Source of the DNA: Flavobacteriaceae bacterium
Lineage (GTDB): Bacteria > Bacteroidota > Bacteroidia > Flavobacteriales > Flavobacteriaceae
NCBI GenBank assembly: GCA_030683815.1
Contig: JAUXPJ010000019.1
Coordinates: 1-64,000 of the forward strand
Length of the DNA: 64,000 nt
Reading direction: 5' to 3'
The notes below the pieces were generated by a model that did no database searches, was not told the DNA's origin, and worked only from the letters and a program-made list of their open reading frames with translations. A program made the position numbers and the translations under genes. Positions 53,448-63,266 of the stretch are shown in pieces. Every line of letters begins with the position of its first letter. The stretch's first letter is position 1.

Positions 53448-55970
53448 ATGGATGATAATTTTTCACAAAAAGTAAAAGACGTCATTGCTTTAAGTAAAGA
53501 AGAAGCTATCAGATTAGGGCATGATTTTTTAGGAACTGAACACTTAGTTTTAGGAATTCTAAGAAAAAGTAAAGGGAAAGCTATTGATATACTTAACGGA
53601 TTATTGATTGACTTGGAGGCCATTAGAAAAAAATTGGAAGAACTCAATCCTTCTCAAACAATCATCAATAACAAAATCAATTTAAGACTCACCAAACAAG
53701 CTGATAAGGCTCTTAAAGCCACTTTTTTAGAAATAAAACTTTATAAGTCTGACCAAGTAAATACAGCTCATTTATTAATGTGTATTCTTCGCAATGAGAA
53801 TGATCCAACTGCTATTATTTTAAATAAAATGGGGATTAATTATGCAGAAGCACGCATACTTTACAAACGCTTATTTATAGATAATTCACTTGAACAAGAG
53901 AGCCCCAGGGCAGATTTTCCATCTGAAAGAAATTTTGATGATGACGAAAATCAATCATCTTTTGAACAAACAAAAAGAACGCCATCAAAAAAATCTAAAA
54001 CACCTGTTCTTGATAATTTTGGGAGAGATTTAACCAATTTAGCTGAAAATGGGAAACTGGATCCGGTTGTTGGCAGAAAAAAAGAAATTGAACGCGTTTC
54101 TCAAATTTTGAGTCGCCGAAAAAAGAATAATCCTATTTTAATCGGAGAACCCGGAGTTGGTAAATCTGCCATCGCAGAAGGTTTGGCATTGATGATTGTA
54201 CAACGAAAAGTATCACGTATTTTATTTGATAAACGTGTAGTTTCTATTGATTTGGCAAGTATGGTTGCCGGCACAAAATATCGAGGTCAGTTTGAAGAAC
54301 GCATGAAAGCGCTCATGAATGAATTGGAAAAAAACGATGATGTTATCTTATTTATTGATGAAATTCATACCATTGTCGGAGCTGGCGGTGCAACCGGTTC
54401 TTTAGACGCTTCCAATATGTTAAAACCTGCATTGGCACGAGGTGAAATTCAATGTATTGGCGCTACTACTTTAGATGAATATCGTCAACATATTGAAAAA
54501 GACGGCGCTTTAGAACGTCGTTTTCAAAAAGTTTTGGTTGAACCAACTTCTGTAGAAGAAACCATTCAAATTCTTCATAATATTAAAGATAAATACGAAG
54601 AACATCACAACGTTCAATATACTGATGAAGCTATTGTTGCCTGCGTAAAATTGACGCATCGCTATATAACAAGCCATTTTTTACCTGATAAAGCTATTGA
54701 TGCTTTGGATGAATCCGGTTCTAGAATACATATCACCAATATTGTGGTACCTCCAGAAATTTTAGAATTAGAAACTCAATTAGAGAAAATTAAGATCGAT
54801 AAAAACAGCGCAGTAAGCAGACAGAAATATGAAGAAGCAGCCAAATTACGAGATACAGAAAAGAATTTGGAAACGGCTTTAATGAAAGCTCAAACTAAAT
54901 GGGATGCAGATTCTAAACTTCATAAAGTAATTGTTACAGAAGATAATGTAGCCGAAGTAGTCTCCATGATGTCTGGAATTCCGATGCACAAAGTAGCTGA
55001 ATCTGAAAGTATTAAACTTTATGAGCTCCCTAATTTAATTAAAGGAAAAGTGATTGGACAAGATGAAGCGGTTAAAAAAGTGGTAAGAGCCATTCAGCGC
55101 AATCGGGTTGGATTAAAAGACCCTAACAAACCAATCGGATCTTTTATATTCCTTGGTCAAACCGGTGTAGGAAAAACCCAATTAGCTAAAGTTTTAGCCA
55201 AAGAATTATTTGATTCTGAAGATGCACTTGTTCGTATCGACATGAGTGAATATATGGAAAAATTTGCGATTTCCCGTTTGATTGGAGCTCCTCCGGGCTA
55301 TGTTGGCTATGAAGAAGGCGGTCAGCTCACCGAAAAAATCAGAAGAAAACCTTATGCGGTTATTTTATTGGATGAAATTGAAAAAGCGCATCCGGATGTA
55401 TTTAATATTTTACTTCAAATTTTGGATGATGGCCATATTACCGATAGCTTAGGCCGGAAAATTGATTTTAGAAATACGATTATTATTATGACTTCTAATA
55501 TTGGCTCGCGTCAGTTAAAAGATTTTGGACAGGGTGTTGGGTTCGGAACAGCTTCAAAAGCCGCTCAATCTGATAGTTATGCACGCGGTATTATTGAAAG
55601 TGCCCTAAAAAAATCTTTCGCACCGGAATTTATCAATAGAATTGATGATGTCATCATTTTTAATCCACTTGAATTGGAACACATCCACCAGATTATTGAT
55701 ATCGAACTTCAAAAATTGTTGGACAGAATTAAAGAAATCGGCTATACCCTTCAACTCACCGAAAAAGCAAAGAATTTCATCGCCGAAAAAGGATTTGATA
55801 AACAATACGGCGCCAGACCTTTAAAACGCGCTATCCAAAAGTATATCGAAGATACTTTGGCAGAAGAAATTGTGGCTTCTAAGTTGAGCGAAGGTGATAC
55901 CATTTTATTAGATTTAGAAGATGGTCAAGACCAATTAAAAATTCAGATTGACAAAAAAATTGCTCAATAA
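53448..55970 (+). CDS. clpC: ATP-dependent Clp protease ATPase, ClpC-type
   Basis: An 840-residue Hsp100 unfoldase. It has a double Clp N-domain (residues about 1-150), a first AAA+ with Walker A GEPGVGKSA (from G233) and Walker B LFIDEIHTIVG, a UVR-type/coiled M region with SRQKYEEAAKLRDTEKNLE (ClpC rather than ClpB), and a second AAA+ with GQTGVGKTQ (from G570) and LLDEIEKAHPDV. It feeds proteins to ClpP. The promoter region has a near-consensus TAAATTTA (about 30 bases before the start). It stands after a 261-base gap with no other gene. Confidence 0.95.
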   Translation: MDDNFSQKVKDVIALSKEEAIRLGHDFLGTEHLVLGILRKSKGKAIDILNGLLIDLEAIRKKLEELNPSQTIINNKINLRLTKQADKALKATFLEIKLYKSDQVNTAHLLMCILRNENDPTAIILNKMGINYAEARILYKRLFIDNSLEQESPRADFPSERNFDDDENQSSFEQTKRTPSKKSKTPVLDNFGRDLTNLAENGKLDPVVGRKKEIERVSQILSRRKKNNPILIGEPGVGKSAIAEGLALMIVQRKVSRILFDKRVVSIDLASMVAGTKYRGQFEERMKALMNELEKNDDVILFIDEIHTIVGAGGATGSLDASNMLKPALARGEIQCIGATTLDEYRQHIEKDGALERRFQKVLVEPTSVEETIQILHNIKDKYEEHHNVQYTDEAIVACVKLTHRYITSHFLPDKAIDALDESGSRIHITNIVVPPEILELETQLEKIKIDKNSAVSRQKYEEAAKLRDTEKNLETALMKAQTKWDADSKLHKVIVTEDNVAEVVSMMSGIPMHKVAESESIKLYELPNLIKGKVIGQDEAVKKVVRAIQRNRVGLKDPNKPIGSFIFLGQTGVGKTQLAKVLAKELFDSEDALVRIDMSEYMEKFAISRLIGAPPGYVGYEEGGQLTEKIRRKPYAVILLDEIEKAHPDVFNILLQILDDGHITDSLGRKIDFRNTIIIMTSNIGSRQLKDFGQGVGFGTASKAAQSDSYARGIIESALKKSFAPEFINRIDDVIIFNPLELEHIHQIIDIELQKLLDRIKEIGYTLQLTEKAKNFIAEKGFDKQYGARPLKRAIQKYIEDTLAEEIVASKLSEGDTILLDLEDGQDQLKIQIDKKIAQ

Positions 55971-55982
55971 ATAAACATAACA

Positions 55983-56741
55983 ATGAAAAAAATACTCGTT
56001 GCTTTTATCTTAATCATCAGTTTTTTAAAGGTGAATGCTCAATTTTCAGCGCCCGATTATATTAAAACCTCTAAAGGAAGTATTATCGTTCAACCTGTTT
56101 TACATTCTTCTTTAATTCTAAAATGGAATCAGAAAACAATTTATATAGATCCTTATAAAGAATTAGATATTTACAAAGAATATCCAAATCCTTCCTTAAT
56201 TTTAATTACTGATATTCATGGCGATCATCTAAATATAAAAACATTAGAATCTCTGATAGATGAAAAAACAATCATTGTAGCTCCGTTAGCGGTAAAAGAT
56301 AAATTACCAGATGAACTCAAGCTAAAAACAATTGTTATGAATAATGGTGAATTAAAAAATATTTTGGGAGTTTCAATTGAAGCTATCCCCATGTATAATT
56401 TGCCCGAAAGTGAGCAATCTCGTCATATTAAAGGCAGAGGAAATGGGTACGTTTTAAAAATGGATAATAAAAGAATTTATATTGCAGGAGATACTGCTGA
56501 TATACCGGAAATGAGAAGTCTTAAAAAAATTGACATCGCTTTTATTTGCATGAATTTACCTTATACGATGGATTTTGAAACTGCCGCAGATGCCGTGCTG
56601 GATTTTGAACCCGCTGTTGTTTATCCTTATCATTTTAGAGGAAAAGATGGTTTTAGTGATGTTGAAGCATTTAAATCATTGGTATTTGAAAAAAATCCTG
56701 ATATAGAAGTTCGATTACGGATCTGGTATCCAGAAAATTAA
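55983..56741 (+). CDS. Secreted metallo-beta-lactamase-fold hydrolase (UlaG-like)
   Basis: A 252-residue protein with a signal peptide (ending LKVNAQ) and the beta-lactamase-like metal fold. LILITDIHGDHLN holds a metal-binding His/Asp motif (HGDH), and YIAGDTADIPEM carries the later Asp. It is close to the UlaG/L-ascorbate 6-phosphate lactonase-type branch, but in the periplasm. The substrate is unknown. It lies 12 bases after clpC and may share its transcript. Confidence 0.82.
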   Translation: MKKILVAFILIISFLKVNAQFSAPDYIKTSKGSIIVQPVLHSSLILKWNQKTIYIDPYKELDIYKEYPNPSLILITDIHGDHLNIKTLESLIDEKTIIVAPLAVKDKLPDELKLKTIVMNNGELKNILGVSIEAIPMYNLPESEQSRHIKGRGNGYVLKMDNKRIYIAGDTADIPEMRSLKKIDIAFICMNLPYTMDFETAADAVLDFEPAVVYPYHFRGKDGFSDVEAFKSLVFEKNPDIEVRLRIWYPEN

Positions 56742-56743
56742 TC

Positions 56744-56772
56744 AAAAAAGCCACGCACTGCGTGGCTTTTTT
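56744..56772. terminator. Bidirectional terminator between converging genes
   Basis: AAAAAGCCACGCA pairs with TGCGTGGCTTTTT around CT. It serves the hydrolase gene and the facing lipoprotein gene. Confidence 0.9.
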
Positions 56773-56792
56773 GTTAAAAGTTATAAGGATAA

Positions 56793-57620
56793 TTAATTGC
56801 AATTAACTACGATGTTTGGCGTTAAAGTACTTTTCTTAGACACACCTCCAACTTTAAAATCAGTCCATACATTACTGGCACCTGAACTACCACTGCAATT
56901 TTTTACAAGTGTAACAGTCCAAGTATAAGTTTCACATGCTGCAAAATCCATATTTTTTTGCATTGTTTGACCATTGTTACTCCAAGTATTATCAAAACCA
57001 GAAATAGCAACAGCTTGAGCAAAAGTAAATACAACTAATTTATTAGTCAGACTTTCACTTGGAATATAAGTAAAGGTGTAAGTATCTACCCCAGTAGCTG
57101 GTGCATAACTAAAACTTTCATTACAAAAAGAGCAATTAATTACAGTAATAAAATACTCTTTCCATCCACTAGTTCCACCTTTATCAGCATTACCTGAAAC
57201 GTGTAATCCTAATTTATAAGTACCTACTGCACCAAATGTATGTACGCCAGTTAAAGGCCCAACATTTTGTCCAGTATTATTAGTAAATGGCACCCAATCA
57301 TTTATTGTTTCATTCCAAATAGCTATGTTAGCTTGTTTAGTTCCATCCCATCCTTGAAAAGTAAAAGTAATGGCTTCATCTTTACATACAGTGCCATTTG
57401 AAATAGGCCAACTTAAAACTGAAACAAAAGCATTTTGAGTAGTTACTCCACCAGAACCACCTTTAGCTGCAGTTCTTGAATCAGCTCCTTGAGCTACTAA
57501 TTCAGCGTCTAACCCGTTAAACTCAACTGAATTTAAATCATCTGTACATGATGATACCATAATTAACATCACTAAACCTAGTGCATACTTTAAAACCTTA
57601 AGTGTAATTTCTTTTTTCAT
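56793..57620 (-). CDS. Unknown secreted lipoprotein
   Basis: A 275-residue lipoprotein (signal ending VSSC, then TDD). A low-complexity linker (DSRTAAKGGSGG) leads into two all-beta segments, about residues 60-165 and 168-275, with six Cys residues including NCSFCNES. No family was recognised; the first part looks like an Ig/PKD-type domain with GVHTFGAVGTYKLGLHV. The G/T/N-rich composition and many aromatic strands point to a surface adhesive or binding role, but this is only inference. A TACATTTG promoter element lies 127 bases upstream. Confidence 0.6.
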   Translation of the reverse strand: MKKEITLKVLKYALGLVMLIMVSSCTDDLNSVEFNGLDAELVAQGADSRTAAKGGSGGVTTQNAFVSVLSWPISNGTVCKDEAITFTFQGWDGTKQANIAIWNETINDWVPFTNNTGQNVGPLTGVHTFGAVGTYKLGLHVSGNADKGGTSGWKEYFITVINCSFCNESFSYAPATGVDTYTFTYIPSESLTNKLVVFTFAQAVAISGFDNTWSNNGQTMQKNMDFAACETYTWTVTLVKNCSGSSGASNVWTDFKVGGVSKKSTLTPNIVVNCN

Positions 57621-57746
57621 CTTTTAAAATTTTTAGTTGATTAAATATTTCTTTGTTAATGCCTATAATGAAAATTAAAGGCACATCATTACATCAAATG
57701 AATAATAGGGACTTACAAGGTTAGAAATAAGCTTATCCACTCGGAA

Positions 57747-57754
57747 CAAATGTA
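57747..57754 (-). promoter_or_regulatory. -7 element of the lipoprotein gene
   Basis: It reads TACATTTG on the minus strand, a full match to TAnnTTTG, with a leader of about 120 bases. The rest of the gap to 57899 shows no gene. Confidence 0.5.
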
Positions 57755-57899
57755 TTACAAAAAGTAATTTGAAAAACACCTCCATATCTCAGAAACTCAA
57801 AAACTTAGCAAAATGCTCAAATTTAGACATCAATGGGGTATTTTAATTTGCGTATGGAAAAAATCAGTAATTTTATACCTGAGTAATAAATAGTGCTTT

Positions 57900-58685
57900 A
57901 TGAAACTTAAGCTTTATCATGTTGATGCCTTTACCAATCAGGTTTTTGGCGGTAATTCTGCTGCTGTCTGTATTTTAAACGAATGGATTTCTCCAACATT
58001 AATGCAACAAATTGCCGCTGAAAATAATTTAGCCGAAACCGTTTTTGCCGTAAAAAATGACAACTTTTATGAAATTCGCTGGTTTACACCCAAAGTGGAA
58101 GTCAATTTATGCGGTCATGCCACTTTAGCAACGGCTCATGTGTTGTTTAATTTTTATGAGTTCGATAAAAATCAAATATCCTTTCATTCCCATTTAAGCG
58201 GAATTTTATCTGTTTCAAAAGAAAATGGATTACTGACATTGGATTTTCCAACCGATACAATCTCCAAAATTGAAACTCCCGCAGTTTTAATAGAAAGCTT
58301 AGGAAAAACACCTTTAGAAACATGGAAAGGCAAAACTGATTTGATGTTAGTTTATGATACCCAAGAAACTATTGAAAGTCTTAAACCTGATTTTCAACTG
58401 CTCGAAAGTGTTGGCGGACGAGGAGTTATCGTTACTTCTAAAGGAAATGAAGTCGATTTTGTTTCCCGATTTTTTGGTCCGCAAGTAGGCATCAATGAAG
58501 ATCCTGTTACCGGTTCGGCACACACTACTTTGATTCCGTATTGGAGTCAGGTTTTGGGGAAAACAACGCTTACAGCACAACAACTTTCTGAAAGAAGGGG
58601 AACTTTATTCTGTGAGTTTAAAGGAGAAAGAGTGCTTATTGCAGGAAATGCGGTGACTTATTTAATTGGTGAAATTGAAGTATAA
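57900..58685 (+). CDS. PhzF-family isomerase/epimerase-like protein
   Basis: A 261-residue protein of the PhzF/DapF-like fold. The N-terminal motif VDAFTNQVFGGNSAAVC, the catalytic-type Glu in ENNLAETVFAV and the middle NLCGHATLATAHVLF with the GPQVGINEDPVTGSAH segment are all typical. Family members isomerise small acids or amino-acid-derived compounds; the substrate here is not known. It converges with hutH, six bases from its stop. Confidence 0.9.
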   Translation: MKLKLYHVDAFTNQVFGGNSAAVCILNEWISPTLMQQIAAENNLAETVFAVKNDNFYEIRWFTPKVEVNLCGHATLATAHVLFNFYEFDKNQISFHSHLSGILSVSKENGLLTLDFPTDTISKIETPAVLIESLGKTPLETWKGKTDLMLVYDTQETIESLKPDFQLLESVGGRGVIVTSKGNEVDFVSRFFGPQVGINEDPVTGSAHTTLIPYWSQVLGKTTLTAQQLSERRGTLFCEFKGERVLIAGNAVTYLIGEIEV

Positions 58686-58691
58686 ATAAAA

Positions 58692-60206
58692 TTATACTTC
58701 GAATAAATCTTCACTGTCAATCGTTAAGTTTCTCAAAAAATCAGTTGCATTGATAATATCATCGTGTAAAACTCTATCATTTTCAACAATTGGAACTTCA
58801 GTTCTAAACATATCAACAAACGACTCTATAAATGGAGAAGATTTTTTTGGCGCTCTGAAATAAAGCGCTTGCGATGCATTAAATAATTCTATCGCCAAAA
58901 TAGTTTCAATATTATCAACAATTTTTTTGGCTTTTGTAGCGGCATTGGCACCCATACTTACATGATCTTCTTGTCCGTTACTCGACACAATGGAGTCAAT
59001 AGAAGCCGGGCTTGCCCATTGTTTATTCTGACTTACAATACTGGCCGCGGTATATTGCGGAATCATCAATCCGCTGTTTAATCCCGGATTTGAAACTAAA
59101 AATGCGGGTAAATTGCGCAAGCCCGAAATAAGCTGATAAGTTCTTCTTTCTGAAATATTTCCCAATTCAGCCATGGCAATTCCCAAGAAATCCATCGCTA
59201 AAGCTAAGGGCTGACCATGAAAATTACCACCGGAAATGATTTTATTTTCTTCCGCAAAAATATTGGGATTATCGGTAACCGAATTTACTTCCGTTAAGAT
59301 AGTTTGCGTTACAAATTCCAAGGTATCCTTCGTTGCTCCATGCACTTGCGGCATACAACGAAATGAATACGGATCTTGTACGTGGTTTTTGGGCTGATTG
59401 ATGAGTTCACTGTTTTTAAGAAATTCGAGTATGGTTTGAGCCGTTTTTATCTGCCCTTTATGCGGACGAATCTCATGTATCAATTCATCAAACGGTTCTT
59501 TTCTTCCGTCGAATGCTTCCAAAGAAATCGTTCCGATTAAATCGGCCAAATATGATAATTTATGCGATTTCAAGACCAAATGCAATCCGTAAGCGTTCAT
59601 AAATTGCGTTCCATTTAACAAGGCCAAACCTTCTTTAGAACTCAGTTTTAAGGGTTTCCAACCAAATTTATGGAGCATTTTTTCACTTTTCATTCGTTTA
59701 CCCTCAACAATCACATCCCCTTTTCCAAGAAGCGGCAAACTTAAATGAGCCAAAGGTGCTAAATCACCGGATGCTCCTAATGAACCTTGTGTATAAATTA
59801 TTGGGAGAATATCATGATTATAAAAATCAATTAAACGTTCAACGGTTGATAATTGAACTCCGGAATAGCCATAACTCAATGATTGAATTTTTAGAAATAG
59901 CATCATTTTGACCAATTCTGCCGGAACTTCATCTCCCGTTCCGCAAGCGTGGCTCATTACTAAATTTTCTTGTAATTGTGAAAGTTGGTTTTTGTCAATC
60001 TTTACATTATATAAGGATCCAAAACCGGTGTTAATTCCGTAAATCGGATCTCCGGCATCAGCTAACTTTTCATCAAGAAACATCCTGCAAGTAGTAATTT
60101 TCATTTTCGCTTCTTCCGATAATTGCAATTTTTTATCGATGAAAAAGATTTCATTCAGCGTATTTAAATCTAAAAAATCTGTATTGATTATATGAAAATG
60201 GTTCAT
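58692..60206 (-). CDS. hutH: Histidine ammonia-lyase
   Basis: A lyase of 504 residues that removes ammonia from histidine to give urocanate. The self-made MIO cofactor comes from Ala-Ser-Gly in TQGSLGASGDLAPLAH (about residues 145-147). Other family landmarks are GINTGFGSL, QDPYSFRCMPQVHG and SNGQEDHVSMG. The start at 60206 (MNHFHIINTDF) is preferred to the ATG seven codons earlier, since it matches the usual N-terminus. No other hut genes are next to it. Aromatic amino acid lyases share the fold, so Phe or Tyr as substrate is a smaller possibility. Confidence 0.88.
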   Translation of the reverse strand: MNHFHIINTDFLDLNTLNEIFFIDKKLQLSEEAKMKITTCRMFLDEKLADAGDPIYGINTGFGSLYNVKIDKNQLSQLQENLVMSHACGTGDEVPAELVKMMLFLKIQSLSYGYSGVQLSTVERLIDFYNHDILPIIYTQGSLGASGDLAPLAHLSLPLLGKGDVIVEGKRMKSEKMLHKFGWKPLKLSSKEGLALLNGTQFMNAYGLHLVLKSHKLSYLADLIGTISLEAFDGRKEPFDELIHEIRPHKGQIKTAQTILEFLKNSELINQPKNHVQDPYSFRCMPQVHGATKDTLEFVTQTILTEVNSVTDNPNIFAEENKIISGGNFHGQPLALAMDFLGIAMAELGNISERRTYQLISGLRNLPAFLVSNPGLNSGLMIPQYTAASIVSQNKQWASPASIDSIVSSNGQEDHVSMGANAATKAKKIVDNIETILAIELFNASQALYFRAPKKSSPFIESFVDMFRTEVPIVENDRVLHDDIINATDFLRNLTIDSEDLFEV

Positions 60207-60326
60207 GTCTTTTATAATAAGTAGCAAAATTCAACAATCATGCTTATATACGCAAATTATTTGTTAAAGGAATTGTAAAATATTGATTTAATCGGTTCAA
60301 TTAATCTTAAATATCTGAATAAATAT

Positions 60327-60334
60327 TACATTTG
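60327..60334 (+). promoter_or_regulatory. -7 element of the thioredoxin-like gene
   Basis: TACATTTG matches TAnnTTTG, 29 bases before the start codon. Confidence 0.55.
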
Positions 60335-60363
60335 CACATCAAAATAAATATAAATATCTACAA

Positions 60364-61386
60364 ATGAAAAAACTACTTGTTTTATTATTGGCTGTTTCGC
60401 TTTTCAGCTGTAAAAAAGAACTAAAAGATTATGTTACCATTTCCGGTAAAATTGAAAATTCTGAAAGTAAAGTATTAATAATTGCATCGCAGGATATCAA
60501 CAAAGAAATCAAATTAAACGAAGATGGTACTTTTAGTGATACGCTTAAAGTATCTCAAAAAGGATTTTATTCATTTACTGAAGGAGAAAATCGCACTGCA
60601 TTATTTCTTGATAATGGCTATGAGTTAGAAATGACTGCTGATGCCAAAGACTTTTTAAATAAACTTGAATACAAAGGAATTGGTGCTGAAACCAACAATT
60701 ATATTGTTAAAAAAATCAAATTCAGTCAAAATGATTTAGGAACTCCAAAAGATTATTTCATGTTAGATAAAAAAGAATTTGATGAAAAAGTGACTAACCT
60801 AAAAACTAAATTAGCCGAAATGCTTTCCAATAAAGCAGATTTAGACTCTATGTTGGTTGCTCAGGAAGAAACCGGCAATCAGCAAATGTTTGAGTTTTTA
60901 AGTCAAAATTATGAAGCTCAACATCTCATTTTTGCTAAATTTAAAAAAGGAAGTCCATCTCCTAAATTTGTAAATTATGAAAATTTTAAAGGAGGAAAAA
61001 CATCTTTGGATGATTTAAAAGGCAAATATGTTTATATTGATGTTTGGGCTACATGGTGTACACCTTGTTTAAATGAAATTCCTGCATTACAAGCTCTTGA
61101 AAAAGAATTTCAAGGTAAAAACATTGAATTTGTAAGTATTTCTGTAGATAATGTTGATGGAACAAGAGGAAGTAAAAACGAATGGAAAACAATGGTTGCT
61201 GAGAAAAATTTAGGCGGAATGCAATTATATGCTGATAAAGATTTCCAATCAGATTTTATGACAGCTTATAATGTAAATTCTATTCCACGATTTATCATCA
61301 TTGATCCAAATGGAAATATTGTAGATTTTGATGCGCCAAGACCTTCAGATCCAAAACTAAAAGAACTTTTCAAAACATTTAAGTAA
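60364..61386 (+). CDS. TlpA-like thioredoxin lipoprotein
   Basis: A 340-residue envelope lipoprotein (lipobox LFSC). It has an N-terminal DUF4369-like beta domain (about residues 22-120), a helical linker, and a C-terminal TlpA/AhpC-TSA thioredoxin domain with active site W-C-T-P-C in YIDVWATWCTPCLNEIPAL and the cis-Pro region NSIPRFIIID. It would handle thiol-disulfide exchange in the periplasm. It has its own promoter and a terminator, so it is a single-gene unit. The partner protein is unknown. Confidence 0.9.
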   Translation: MKKLLVLLLAVSLFSCKKELKDYVTISGKIENSESKVLIIASQDINKEIKLNEDGTFSDTLKVSQKGFYSFTEGENRTALFLDNGYELEMTADAKDFLNKLEYKGIGAETNNYIVKKIKFSQNDLGTPKDYFMLDKKEFDEKVTNLKTKLAEMLSNKADLDSMLVAQEETGNQQMFEFLSQNYEAQHLIFAKFKKGSPSPKFVNYENFKGGKTSLDDLKGKYVYIDVWATWCTPCLNEIPALQALEKEFQGKNIEFVSISVDNVDGTRGSKNEWKTMVAEKNLGGMQLYADKDFQSDFMTAYNVNSIPRFIIIDPNGNIVDFDAPRPSDPKLKELFKTFK

Positions 61387-61410
61387 TATCATTTAAGCTT
61401 ATAAAAAATT

Positions 61411-61436
61411 AAATCCCGTTTGTACGGGATTTTTTT
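61411..61436 (+). terminator. Terminator after the thioredoxin-like gene
   Basis: AATCCCGT pairs with ACGGGATT around TTGT, followed by a T run. Confidence 0.88.
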
Positions 61437-62940
61437 ATGGGTAAAAAGTGTCCTTAACGGCTAAAGGAAGTAGATTTATTATTTCTGATGCCGTAAAAGT
61501 TTCATATGGAAATTCCATAGTATAAATGTCGGCAGTTTTTCCATGTATGTAAACACCAATTAAACTCGCCTCCAAAGGGGTGTAAGCTTGGGCTATCAAT
61601 CCGGTAATCATGCCGGTCAGCACATCTCCACTTCCGGCAGTTGCCAAAGCCGCATTTCCTGTTGAATTAAAATGTAATTTATTTTGATGTGCGACGATTG
61701 TATAAGCACCTTTTAACACCACAATTAACTGATATTTATTGGAGAATTCTCTTAGTTTTTCCAGCTTTTCGAAATCGTTTTTCCAAGTTCCTACCAATCT
61801 TTCAAATTCTTTTGGATGCGGGGTTAAGACAGAATTTTTGGGAATAAATTTTAAACTTGATTTGTTTTGAGCTAAAATATTGAGCGCATCAGCATCTATC
61901 ACCATTGGATTTTTTTGAAGTTTTAAAAAGGTTAAAAATCCGTCAATTGTTTTTTCGTGAAGTCCCAAACCCGGACCAATACCGGTTACATTTGCAATCG
62001 TTTTATAATTAAAATGGTGAATTTCCGATTCGTTATCAACCTCCACCATCACTTCAGGAATTGAAGTTTGCAAAATTTGATATCCGCATTTAGGGATATA
62101 AGCCGATACCAATCCGCTACCCATTTTTAGCGCCCCTTTTGCAGTTAAACTTATAGCTCCTATTTTACCGTAACTGCCGCCAATCAAGAGTGAATGTCCG
62201 AAATTACCTTTGTGAGAAAATTGATGCCTCGGTTTATACAATTGCTGCAAATCCAGTTTAGTGATAAAAAAATGATTTGTTTCTAAACTATTGATAAAAT
62301 CTTGGTTTAATCCGATATCTAAAACTTCAAAATCAGCGCAATACGATTGATTTTCCGGCAGCAGAAATGCCAATTTTGGAACTTGAAAAGTGAGTGTTTT
62401 ATTTGATTTGATAACCGCTTCTTGATCATCAACAGTTTTATCAGCCATCAATCCGGATGGCAAATCAATTGAAAGAATATAAGCACCGGAATTGTTTAAT
62501 TGTTGTATCAATTTTTTGGTGAATCCATAAGGAGATTTTTTTATACCGACGCCAAAAATGGCATCGATAACAATATCATTTGATTGAATTTCAGGCAACT
62601 CATTTTCATCATAAATATGGTGAATTTCAACTTTTAGAGATTTTAGTTTTTCTAAATTTGTTTTAAAATCATCCGACTGTTTATCTGAAAAATGAACAAT
62701 ATAACAAGTTATATCCGCATTAATTTCATTTAAATAACGGGCAATTACTAAGCCATCGCCACCGTTATTTCCAACACCGCTAATTATTTTGAAGGGCTGA
62801 TTTTTAACTTGATAATTTTTTTGAATAAAATCAAAACACTGAAAAGCTGCATTTTCCATTAAATCTATTGAATTTATTCCTTTTCGACCAATGGTAGCTT
62901 TGTCGGCCAGATGAATTTGTTCAGCAGCAAGTATTTTCAT
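61435..62940 (-). CDS. nnr: Bifunctional NAD(P)H-hydrate epimerase/dehydratase
   Basis: A 501-residue fusion that repairs damaged NAD(P)HX in the cytoplasm. The N-terminal epimerase (about residues 1-215) has ISGVGNNGGDGLVIARYL and DAIFGVGIKKSPYG. The C-terminal ADP/ATP-dependent dehydratase (about residues 235-501) has GHSLLIGGSYGKIGA, TGIGPGLG, NSVLTPHPKEFERL and NAALATAGSGDVLTGMITG. Both parts appear complete. The gene stands alone with a terminator of the neighbour overlapping its 3' end. Confidence 0.95.
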   Translation of the reverse strand: MKILAAEQIHLADKATIGRKGINSIDLMENAAFQCFDFIQKNYQVKNQPFKIISGVGNNGGDGLVIARYLNEINADITCYIVHFSDKQSDDFKTNLEKLKSLKVEIHHIYDENELPEIQSNDIVIDAIFGVGIKKSPYGFTKKLIQQLNNSGAYILSIDLPSGLMADKTVDDQEAVIKSNKTLTFQVPKLAFLLPENQSYCADFEVLDIGLNQDFINSLETNHFFITKLDLQQLYKPRHQFSHKGNFGHSLLIGGSYGKIGAISLTAKGALKMGSGLVSAYIPKCGYQILQTSIPEVMVEVDNESEIHHFNYKTIANVTGIGPGLGLHEKTIDGFLTFLKLQKNPMVIDADALNILAQNKSSLKFIPKNSVLTPHPKEFERLVGTWKNDFEKLEKLREFSNKYQLIVVLKGAYTIVAHQNKLHFNSTGNAALATAGSGDVLTGMITGLIAQAYTPLEASLIGVYIHGKTADIYTMEFPYETFTASEIINLLPLAVKDTFYP

Positions 62941-62956
62941 AAAATCATTTTAACAA

Positions 62957-63182
62957 TACTCAGTTGGTTCAATATTAAAAAAAACGTCAGTTCGAGTGTT
63001 TTTTGTGCAGTACTCCCCGATACTTTTCAAAATTAAAAATTATTCCTCGAAATGACATGGAACAAAAAATGTATTGAGAACGGCTTATAATAATAATTTC
63101 CTAATTCCCGACACGTTCCGATAAATCGGAACCATCGAACTGATGAAAATTATCATTAAAAAATAATTAAACCAAACGGATT
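62957..63182. mobile_element. Diverged relative of the MITE-like element
   Basis: It contains CGTCAGTTCGAGTG (62985-62998, identical to the inner repeat of the 4685 element), an inverted partner CCATCGAACTGATG (63132-63145), and the same TTCCGATAAATCGGAA palindrome (63116-63131). The outer ends (CAGTTGGTTCAAT and ACCAAACGGATT) resemble but do not match the terminal repeats. No gene lies in this gap. Confidence 0.55.
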
Positions 63183-63236
63183 AAATAATGTTTAAATTTA
63201 CTCAATAATTATTTAAAATACATTGATTTTGAGTAC

Positions 63237-63261
63237 AAAAAAACCTCTCGGCTGAGAGGTT
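63237..63261 (-). terminator. Terminator of accA
   Basis: AACCTCTC pairs with GAGAGGTT around GGCT. On the minus strand a T run follows. It lies five bases past the accA stop. Confidence 0.88.
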
Positions 63262-63266
63262 GATGA

